This document shows positions 55,058 to 64,000 of a stretch of DNA of 64,000 nucleotides, piece after piece. The translations under genes were made by a program, and so were the position numbers. Numbering within the stretch: the stretch's first letter is position 1; the number at the start of each line of letters is the position of its first letter. The notes beneath the pieces were generated by a model. It ran no database searches and had not been told where the DNA came from. It saw nothing but the letters and a program-made list of their open reading frames with translations. This DNA comes from Aquimarina acroporae. Its GTDB lineage: Bacteria; Bacteroidota; Bacteroidia; Flavobacteriales; Flavobacteriaceae. The stretch is from contig NZ_JALPRE010000007.1 in the NCBI RefSeq assembly GCF_023195925.1, forward strand, positions 248,001-312,000. Reading direction: 5' to 3'.

Positions 55058-55699
55058 ATGAAAATTACAATTGTAGGAGCTGGTGGTAACATTGGCAAAA
55101 GAATTACAGCAGAAGCAGCATATAGAAATCATGAATTGCACCTTATTACTTCAAAAGAAGTATCTGAATTTCAACTTGAAAATACAGACAAGGTAAGTAC
55201 AGAAAAAGTAGATATTTTTAATACCGAACAGTTAGCTTCAGTTTTTAAAAACAGTGATGTAGTAATTAGTTCATATGCTCCTCCTCATGACGATACAGAT
55301 ATTCTTATTGATGCATCAAAATCTTTGGTAACTGCAGCAAAAGAAGCTGGAACCAGATTAATAGCGGTTGGTGGTGCAGGTAGTTTAAAGGTAAGTGATG
55401 ATTTGCTATTGATCGATGCTCCAAATTTCCCTGAAGAATATAAGGCAATTGCTCAATCACATTTAACGGTGTTAGAAACTGTTTATAAACCAGAGAAAAA
55501 CCTAAATTGGACCAATGTATCTCCATCTGCCTATATTTTTGAAGGTGAAAGAACAGGAAATTTCAGAATAGGTGAAGATCAATTAATTTCAAATGAAAAC
55601 GGAGATAGTTCTATATCTATGGAAGATTTTGCCGTTGGGGTCTTGAATGAAGTAGAAACTCCTGCATATTCCAAAAAACGTTTCACTATAGGATACTAA
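55058..55699 (+). CDS. NAD(P)-binding (NmrA/SDR-like) protein
   Basis: 213 residues. N-terminal dinucleotide-binding motif ITIVGAGGNIGKRIT (3-17). Rossmann fold; the Ser and Tyr/Lys of classical short-chain dehydrogenases are not clearly placed, so it may be an atypical SDR (YwnB/NmrA-like). VVISSYAPPHDD and LIAVGGAGSLKV are typical. It lies 28 bases after the hydrolase and before a terminator, forming the last gene of the Rrf2-controlled unit. Confidence 0.9.
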   Translation: MKITIVGAGGNIGKRITAEAAYRNHELHLITSKEVSEFQLENTDKVSTEKVDIFNTEQLASVFKNSDVVISSYAPPHDDTDILIDASKSLVTAAKEAGTRLIAVGGAGSLKVSDDLLLIDAPNFPEEYKAIAQSHLTVLETVYKPEKNLNWTNVSPSAYIFEGERTGNFRIGEDQLISNENGDSSISMEDFAVGVLNEVETPAYSKKRFTIGY

Positions 55700-55710
55700 T
55701 ATTAAAAACA

Positions 55711-55745
55711 AAAAAAGGGTGACTTAAATAAGTCACCCTTTTTAT
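55711..55745. terminator. Bidirectional terminator between the NmrA gene and katG
   Basis: Stem AAAAAGGGTGACTT (55712-55725) and AAGTCACCCTTTTT (55730-55743), loop AAAT, flanked by A- and T-runs, so usable from both converging genes. Confidence 0.9.
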
Positions 55746-55760
55746 TTATCTATACACCGA

Positions 55761-58321
<2,561 letters not shown>

Positions 58322-59407
58322 ATGAAGCATCACTATATATTACTTTTTCTATTAAGTTATAGTATTTCCTCTCTTTCACAGGATACATTCACTTATTCCC
58401 AACCTAAACATCTAAATGACGGTTGGAAAACTGAGGTCTTTTCAACTTCAAAAGAACATAAAGCACGAATAGATAAATTATTTAACCAACTTCAACATAA
58501 AAAACATGATGTGCACAGTATTGTACTTATAAAAAATAACACCATTCTGATCGAAAAATATTTTGATACTAATTCTTATGACAAACCGCATGACATGAGA
58601 TCGGTTACTAAAAGTATCATTTCTATTTTAATGGGAATCGCCATAGACAAAGGATATGTAGATAGTGTAGATGATCCCATCTCTAAATATCTAAAAAACT
58701 TTGTTCCCACCAAAAATTGGGATCACAGAAAAGAAAAAATTACCATCGCCCAATTATTAAGCATGTCTACAGGATTAGATTGTAACGACTGGGACAAGAA
58801 ATCAAAGGGGCAAGAAGACAAAGTATACAAGAAAAAAGACTGGATTAAATACACTCTAAATTTACCCATGATAAATGAGCCTGGTACAGTTTCAAATTAT
58901 TGCACGATGGGCGTTGTTCTAGCTGCAGAAATCATAAGTCAAGCTTCGGGAATGAGTATTGATTTATTTGCAAAAAAATATGTATTTGATCATTTAAGGA
59001 TACAAAACATATCTTGGGGCCATACTTCAAAAGGCAATATTATTCCTTCGGCTAAGAGACTTTACATGATTTCTCGAGATTTAGCTAAAATTGGGAAATT
59101 AATTCTACAAGATGGAAAATGGAATTATCAACAAATAGTTTCTAAGGAGTGGATTCAAAAATCTACTTCCCCCAAAACTAAAATAACAGGATTACCTTAT
59201 GGGTATCTTTGGTGGGAAATTCCCTTAAAAGTAAATGAAAAAAAGGTACCTACAATTGCAGCAACCGGAAATGGAGGTCAATATTTAATGATTTTTCCTG
59301 AAATAGATGTAATAGCAGTATTTACAGGTGGAGCATATAACTCGCAAGAAGATAAGCTCCCCTTTGTACTCATGCAAAAAGCATTTCTACCTGCGTTTAT
59401 AAACTGA
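58322..59407 (+). CDS. Serine hydrolase, class C beta-lactamase/6-aminohexanoate hydrolase type
   Basis: 361 residues from the ATG at 58322; an upstream in-frame start at 58289 lacks a signal peptide, whereas MKHHYILLFLLSY is one (cleavage near SLSQD). Active-site SxxK is SVTK (Ser94, Lys97). The usual YxN appears altered to NYCTMG, and a GNGGQ motif replaces KTG, as in 6-aminohexanoate-dimer-hydrolase-like enzymes. Probably an exported esterase or amidase rather than an antibiotic-resistance enzyme. Confidence 0.9.
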   Translation: MKHHYILLFLLSYSISSLSQDTFTYSQPKHLNDGWKTEVFSTSKEHKARIDKLFNQLQHKKHDVHSIVLIKNNTILIEKYFDTNSYDKPHDMRSVTKSIISILMGIAIDKGYVDSVDDPISKYLKNFVPTKNWDHRKEKITIAQLLSMSTGLDCNDWDKKSKGQEDKVYKKKDWIKYTLNLPMINEPGTVSNYCTMGVVLAAEIISQASGMSIDLFAKKYVFDHLRIQNISWGHTSKGNIIPSAKRLYMISRDLAKIGKLILQDGKWNYQQIVSKEWIQKSTSPKTKITGLPYGYLWWEIPLKVNEKKVPTIAATGNGGQYLMIFPEIDVIAVFTGGAYNSQEDKLPFVLMQKAFLPAFIN

Positions 59408-59434
59408 GGTAAAAAGCTCACAGGTATTCAACTA

Positions 59435-60460
59435 TTATTTCGAATTTACAGCAGGGCACTTACAGTTCCAACGTTCTTTTCGTTTTCCGAAATCATACCC
59501 AAGGGTAAGTTGGTGAAATCCTCCATCACTAAGCACAATAGAATTTGATTGATAACTATAAGTATATCCGACTAACCATTGTTTATAATTCACTCCTAAG
59601 AATGGCGTGATATACTGTAGTTGCTGATTTTCTACCGAAGTTCCATCTTGAGAAAATTCTGCTCCGTCTAGGCTCCGACGGTATGACAGACCTCCCCAAA
59701 GTGTTGTTACCTCTCCTAAATCCTTATATACTTTCATGTTGGCATCTATAGTACTCTCTTGAGTTTGATCTGTAGCTTGGTACATTATAGAAGGTTCAAG
59801 ATCAAAACCATCTTCACCACCAAGATTGAATAAGTATCCTAAAGAAAATATGTATCGTCGTTGGTTGTTAGACTCTCTAATCGGTGTATCATTATCAAAA
59901 ATATCACGCACAGTAGGCAAAAGGTTCTTTACCGTAAAATGTGCATACCACTCTAAGTAGTTATAGGACACACCAACATCGACATTGTAATAAAAATCCT
60001 TTTGTACCCTATCTAAAATGACCGGGTCTGGATCGAAGATATCATCTAACCCTCTTAAATCGACATTCGATTGAATAAAACCAGTATTAACACCAAAAGA
60101 CAGCATATTTAAATCTGTTCTATCTCTTGAAAACAACAAATGATACGCAAAAGTAACGTAGAAACCTGTTTGTGAAAATCGACCATTTTCATCTCGGTAA
60201 ACAATACCTCCTAGGCCCGTTTTTTCTCCCATCCTAAAGTTAACATTGGCAGTTTGCAAATTTGGTGCATTATCGACATCAAACCATTGTTTTCTAGCGG
60301 TAAGACGTATTTTATTTGCGTTTGCAGCTCCAGCCATTGATGGATGTACTAAATAAAGATTATCAGAAAGGTAATCAGCGAATACGGGTATTCCTTCTTG
60401 CGAAAATGCAAATTTAGAGAGTAACACTAAGAGAAATACATAACGTGTTTTTAAGTTCAT
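59435..60460 (-). CDS. PorP/SprF-family type IX secretion membrane protein
   Basis: 341 residues. Signal peptide (cleavage near FAFSQEG) then the family opening GIPVFADYLSDNLYLVHPSMAGAANANKIRLTARKQW, followed by barrel strands and a C-terminal region with LGYDFGKRKERWNCKCP. PorP/SprF proteins are partners of type IX secretion and gliding-associated adhesins in Bacteroidota, usually encoded next to a large SprB-like adhesin. No adhesin is adjacent here, so this is a solitary copy. Confidence 0.93.
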   Translation of the reverse strand: MNLKTRYVFLLVLLSKFAFSQEGIPVFADYLSDNLYLVHPSMAGAANANKIRLTARKQWFDVDNAPNLQTANVNFRMGEKTGLGGIVYRDENGRFSQTGFYVTFAYHLLFSRDRTDLNMLSFGVNTGFIQSNVDLRGLDDIFDPDPVILDRVQKDFYYNVDVGVSYNYLEWYAHFTVKNLLPTVRDIFDNDTPIRESNNQRRYIFSLGYLFNLGGEDGFDLEPSIMYQATDQTQESTIDANMKVYKDLGEVTTLWGGLSYRRSLDGAEFSQDGTSVENQQLQYITPFLGVNYKQWLVGYTYSYQSNSIVLSDGGFHQLTLGYDFGKRKERWNCKCPAVNSK

Positions 60461-60689
60461 CTGGGCTCTATCTTTTATGGGGCTAAATAGAATTTGTGAA
60501 TTAAATGTAAACTATCAAAAACAGTTTATATTGTGGGGCTTCACTATTATTTTTATATCACTTACTATTTTGTCAATAGCTCCAAAGATATAAATTTTTG
60601 TCAGAAACCATGATTTTAGAGTTTTAAGTAACATAAAGTTAAAATATGTTAGGACAAGAAAATCTTCATGTTATCGTACTGCTTTTTAG

Positions 60690-60697
60690 TAAATTTG
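60690..60697 (+). promoter_or_regulatory. Bacteroidota -7 element before the Nfu gene
   Basis: TAAATTTG matches TAnnTTTG. The start codon at 60712 is 14 bases downstream, which supports that start over the earlier in-frame ATG at 60646. No good -33 box was found. Confidence 0.4.
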
Positions 60698-60711
60698 CCA
60701 AAATTTTGAAT

Positions 60712-61617
60712 ATGGAAAAGAATTTTGAGATAAAGATAGAGCCTACTTCAAACCCTGGTATTGTAAAGTTTGAAGCCAATTACTTTCTTACCCAACATAC
60801 AAGTTATGAGTTTGAAAATATAGATCAGGCTAAAAGTTCACCCCTTGCGCAACAATTGTTTTACCTACCTTTTGTAAAAAGAGTATTTATTGCACAAAAC
60901 TTTGTTGCAATTGATAAATATGATATTGTAGAGTGGGCAGATGTACAGGATGAAGTAGCAGAACAGATTAAAAACTACTTAAATAGTGGAGAACCCGTAA
61001 TCACTGAAGAAGAGACAAACAAAAAAGTACCGGTAACTATCTATGCCGAGAGTACCCCTAACCCAGCAGTAATCAAATTTGTGGCTAACAAAAAATTGGT
61101 AACAGCGGGACACGAGTTTAAAAACATCGATGATGCCAATGAAGCCCCTCTTGCACAAAAATTGTTTCATTTCCCGTTTGTGAAAGAGGTATACATTGAT
61201 GAAAATTATATTTCAATACAGAAATATGATATGGCAGATTGGAATGACATTACCCTCGAATTAAGAGAATTCTTAAAAACATACTTAGAACAAGGCAACG
61301 AAGTTCTTTCTGCCAATGCAACTGTTGCCAAAAGTGAAGTCGAAAAGCAAGCCGATGTTGATTTCGATAAATTGGATGACATTTCAAAAGATATTGTAAA
61401 TATTATAGAAGAATATATCAAACCCGCTGTAGCAAGTGACGGAGGTAATATTCTTTTTGATTCCTATGATCCTGAAAGCAAAGCCGTAAAGGTAATTTTA
61501 CAAGGTGCATGTAGCGGTTGTCCATCGTCTACTTTTACCTTAAAAAATGGAATCGAAAATATGCTTAAAGAAATGCTCAAGGACAAAGTTGCTTCTGTAG
61601 AAGCCCTGAATGGGTAG
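60712..61617 (+). CDS. Nfu-type iron-sulfur cluster carrier with duplicated N-terminal domain
   Basis: 301 residues from the ATG at 60712. Two tandem Nfu N-terminal domains: residues ~5-90 (EPTSNPGIVKFEANYFL) and ~107-190 (ESTPNPAVIKFVANKKL), each with an LAQ-LF-PFVK element. The C-terminal NifU domain carries the cluster-binding cysteines in GACSGCPSS (Cys267, Cys270). It probably inserts or transfers Fe-S clusters in the cytoplasm. It lies alone and precedes dodecin by 127 bases. Confidence 0.93.
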   Translation: MEKNFEIKIEPTSNPGIVKFEANYFLTQHTSYEFENIDQAKSSPLAQQLFYLPFVKRVFIAQNFVAIDKYDIVEWADVQDEVAEQIKNYLNSGEPVITEEETNKKVPVTIYAESTPNPAVIKFVANKKLVTAGHEFKNIDDANEAPLAQKLFHFPFVKEVYIDENYISIQKYDMADWNDITLELREFLKTYLEQGNEVLSANATVAKSEVEKQADVDFDKLDDISKDIVNIIEEYIKPAVASDGGNILFDSYDPESKAVKVILQGACSGCPSSTFTLKNGIENMLKEMLKDKVASVEALNG

Positions 61618-61744
61618 TTTAACGAATATTGTTTCATTATATCGAAAACATTGCCTTAATATTAGTGAGTTTTATTTCAAAAAACCCAAAGGATCGCGTA
61701 TCTTAGAGAAGATTTCACAAAATATTAATTAAAAAATTATTTAA

Positions 61745-61945
61745 ATGGCAATTGTTAAAACTATCGAAGTAATAGCTAGTTCTGAAAAAGGTTGGGACGA
61801 CGCGACAAGAAGCGCAATAAAACAAGCTGGTAAAACAGTAAAAAATATTAAGTCTGCTTGGGTATCTGATCAAAAGGTTATCGTAAAAGATAATGAGGTT
61901 GCTGAATTTAGAGTAAATCTTAAAATTTCTTTTGAAATAGACTAA
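61745..61945 (+). CDS. Dodecin (flavin-binding small protein)
   Basis: 66 residues, the usual dodecin length. The fold motif [22 protein letters not shown] and [16 protein letters not shown] with the flavin-stacking Trp (SAWV) are clear. Dodecins form dodecamers that bind and buffer flavin. Start is ATG at 61745. A long terminator hairpin follows. Confidence 0.95.
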   Translation: MAIVKTIEVIASSEKGWDDATRSAIKQAGKTVKNIKSAWVSDQKVIVKDNEVAEFRVNLKISFEID

Positions 61946-61967
61946 AAAAAGCATAAAACTTCTTTTT

Positions 61968-62003
61968 AAAAGCATCTTAATTACACTAATTAAGATGCTT
62001 TTT
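61968..62003 (+). terminator. Terminator after dodecin gene
   Basis: A 16-base perfect stem: AAAAGCATCTTAATTA (61968-61983) and TAATTAAGATGCTTTT (61987-62002), loop CAC, ending in a T-run. Confidence 0.92.
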
Positions 62004-62099
62004 ATATTTTTAGAACTTTGCAAAAGGTGTCAGTTCAAATGTATTACATCCTGTAAGGATATGTTCGCGTTTTCTGATACTTTAAAAATATTAGCACCT

Positions 62100-64000
62100 A
62101 TGAAATATTGGATAATTAGCATATTCATCATAACCTTCTCCTGCACAAGCCAAAATAAAACCACCTCTATGCAACATGCCTTCACCAATGACCTTATTAA
62201 TGAAAGCAGCCCCTACCTACTACAGCATGCTCATAACCCTGTAAATTGGAAACCTTGGGGAGAAGAAGCACTTAATTTAGCCAAAAAGGAAAATAAGCTT
62301 GTCGTAATTAGTATTGGGTATGCAGCCTGTCACTGGTGCCATGTTATGGAACACGAGAGTTTTGAAGATCCCGAGGTGGCAAAATTAATGAATGATAAGT
62401 ATATTAACATAAAAGTAGATCGTGAAGAAAGACCAGATGTAGATCAAGTATACATGAGCGCAGTACAACTTATGACTGGGAGTGGTGGTTGGCCATTGAA
62501 TGTTATCACTTTACCCGATGGAAGACCAGTATGGGGTGGAACTTATTTTCCTAAAGGGAATTGGGTAGATGCGTTAAACCAAATATCAGGCTTGTATGAA
62601 AAACAACCCGACAAACTCCTGGAGTATGCCGAAAAATTAGAACAAGGGATTAAAGAAGTAGATCTTATTGAGATTAATACCGATGAGGTAGTATTTGAAG
62701 AGGAGTTTATTTCTTCGGCCGTAGACCAATGGAGCAAAAACTTTGATCATCAAAAAGGAGGAACCAAGCGAGTTCCAAAATTTATGATGCCCAATAATTA
62801 CCAATTTTTACTTCGATATGCTCACCAGACTCAAAACAAAGAATTATTAGATTTTGTAAAAGGCACTTTGACTAAAATTTCTTTCGGAGGTGTTTATGAT
62901 CATGTGGGTGGAGGATTTGCGAGATACTCGACAGATGGGAAATGGCATGTCCCCCATTTCGAAAAAATGCTCTACGATAATGCTCAATTGGTAAGTTTAT
63001 ATGCTGATGCTTATTTGGTGACCAAAGACCCTTGGTTCAAAGATGTCGTTTACGAGACCTTAGAATTTGTAGATCGCGAACTAACCAATGAAGAAGGTGC
63101 TTTTTATTCTTCTTTAGACGCAGATAGCACAACAGAAAGTGATGAGCTCGAAGAAGGAGCATTTTATGTTTGGACCAAGGAAGAAATCAAGAACCTTATT
63201 GGCAATGATTACGATCTTTTTTCAGCATACTATAATATAAACGCGTATGGTCTATGGGAAAAAGGAAACTATGTTCTTATTCGAAAAGATAACGATAAAG
63301 AGTTTGTAGAAAACCAAAATATTGATCAGACCAAGCTCTCTAATAAGGTTAAAAAATGGAAACAAATTTTGTTAGATGCTCGACAGAAAAGATCAAGACC
63401 GAGGTTAGATGACAAAACACTAACTTCATGGAATGCGTTGATGTTGAAAGGGTATTTAGACGCGTACAGAGTATTTGGTGAAAAAAAGTTTTTAACTGCA
63501 GCCGAAAAGAATGCTGAGTTTATTGCATCTAAACAATTAAAGAAAGATTATTCTTTATTACATAATTATAAAAATGGCAAAAGCACTATAAATGGCTATT
63601 TAGAAGATTACGCACTCGTAATTAATGCTTTTCTAGAATTATATCAAACCACATTCGATGAAAAATGGTTAAATACCTCTAAAAAACTAGCCGATTATTC
63701 TACAGCTCACTTTTTAGATAAGGACAAGAATATATTTTATTTTACTTCAGATAAAGATCCTAAACTCATAGCAAGAACAATAGAATATGCAGATAATGTA
63801 ATCCCAGCATCAAATTCAGTTATGGCCAAAAACTTATTCTTACTATCCCATTATTTTGACAACACCAACTTTAGAGACATAAGTATAAGCATGCTACACA
63901 ATTTAAAACCCCAAATAGCATCATATCCTTCCGGATATTCAAATTGGCTAGATCTTATGCTGAACTATACCTTCGACTTTTATGAGGTAGTTATTGTAGG
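62100..64000 (+). CDS. Thioredoxin-domain protein of the YyaL/DUF255 family, lipoprotein (3' end beyond window)
   Basis: At least 633 residues, cut by the right edge. Lipoprotein-type signal with TFSC (Cys15), then the family N-terminus [15 protein letters not shown] (36-50) and the thioredoxin-like motif [14 protein letters not shown] (Cys77, Cys80). The rest resembles the (alpha/alpha)6-barrel domain of YyaL/spermatogenesis-associated protein 20: [31 protein letters not shown] and [15 protein letters not shown]. The function is uncertain. Start ATG at 62100. Confidence 0.93.
   Translation, partial: MKYWIISIFIITFSCTSQNKTTSMQHAFTNDLINESSPYLLQHAHNPVNWKPWGEEALNLAKKENKLVVISIGYAACHWCHVMEHESFEDPEVAKLMNDKYINIKVDREERPDVDQVYMSAVQLMTGSGGWPLNVITLPDGRPVWGGTYFPKGNWVDALNQISGLYEKQPDKLLEYAEKLEQGIKEVDLIEINTDEVVFEEEFISSAVDQWSKNFDHQKGGTKRVPKFMMPNNYQFLLRYAHQTQNKELLDFVKGTLTKISFGGVYDHVGGGFARYSTDGKWHVPHFEKMLYDNAQLVSLYADAYLVTKDPWFKDVVYETLEFVDRELTNEEGAFYSSLDADSTTESDELEEGAFYVWTKEEIKNLIGNDYDLFSAYYNINAYGLWEKGNYVLIRKDNDKEFVENQNIDQTKLSNKVKKWKQILLDARQKRSRPRLDDKTLTSWNALMLKGYLDAYRVFGEKKFLTAAEKNAEFIASKQLKKDYSLLHNYKNGKSTINGYLEDYALVINAFLELYQTTFDEKWLNTSKKLADYSTAHFLDKDKNIFYFTSDKDPKLIARTIEYADNVIPASNSVMAKNLFLLSHYFDNTNFRDISISMLHNLKPQIASYPSGYSNWLDLMLNYTFDFYEVVIV

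Noticed and set aside
58322..59407. Antibiotic-resistance beta-lactamase
   Set aside because: The altered YxN-type (NYCTMG) and GNGGQ motifs fit a general serine hydrolase, not a class C resistance enzyme.
61715..62023. 102-codon minus-strand open frame across dodecin
   Set aside because: It covers dodecin and its terminator on the opposite strand and has no recognisable features.

Overview
The window looks like a chromosomal segment of a marine Flavobacteriaceae-type bacterium (Bacteroidota). The DNA is AT-rich and many genes lack a Shine-Dalgarno sequence. Several promoters match the Bacteroidota form (TTTG or TTG, about 19 bases, TAnnTTTG). The gene families are typical of the group: PorP/SprF, a GH3-like protein, a FolK-deoxynucleoside kinase fusion, DUF6089-uppS-bamA-ompH-ompH, Nfu, dodecin and a LytS/LytTR pair. 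An Aquimarina-like genus would fit, but nothing in the sequence proves it.

Region 1 (1-12805) is the accessory, and most interesting, part. Reading leftward on the minus strand it holds a NusG/UpxY-type antiterminator, a DUF1702 protein, an unrecognised lipoprotein, a membrane-anchored FG-GAP/ASPIC_UnbV protein and a large iterative type I polyketide synthase (KS-AT-ACP-KR-DH, running off the left edge). DUF1702 (UnbL-like), UnbV-like and a synthase of this architecture are parts of the conserved enediyne cassette of actinomycetes, so this is best read as an enediyne-family or enediyne-like locus in a Bacteroidota genome. A separate Sfp-type phosphopantetheinyl transferase lies just upstream, beyond a plus-strand YCII-domain gene.

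Region 2 (12881-22551) is housekeeping: tRNA-Leu(TAA), tRNA-Gly(GCC), mutS, a TrmH/SpoU methyltransferase, an M19 dipeptidase lipoprotein, the FolK-deoxynucleoside kinase fusion, a queuosine-precursor-type transporter and a large AsmA-like protein. Region 3 (22751-26753) is a tandem duplication of a two-gene secreted module (beta-helix-like protein plus a small helical protein). Region 4 (26877-36029) has a LysE exporter, a group II PLP decarboxylase, a DUF2797 protein, a GH3-family protein, a small secreted protein, and tig, clpP and clpX.

Region 5 (36116-48716) is mostly envelope: an SGNH lipoprotein with a FadL-type porin, an alpha/beta hydrolase with pdxJ, then a plus-strand run of CBS protein, nadK, DUF6089, uppS, bamA, two ompH genes and murI. 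Region 6 (48718-64000) has the LytS/LytTR pair, a VWA lipoprotein, a rhodanese, an Rrf2 regulator whose predicted operator recurs before the next hydrolase-NmrA pair, katG, a serine hydrolase, PorP/SprF, an Nfu protein with a duplicated N-terminal domain, dodecin, and a YyaL-type thioredoxin-like protein cut by the right edge. I saw no insertion sequence, prophage, CRISPR array, rRNA or integrase.
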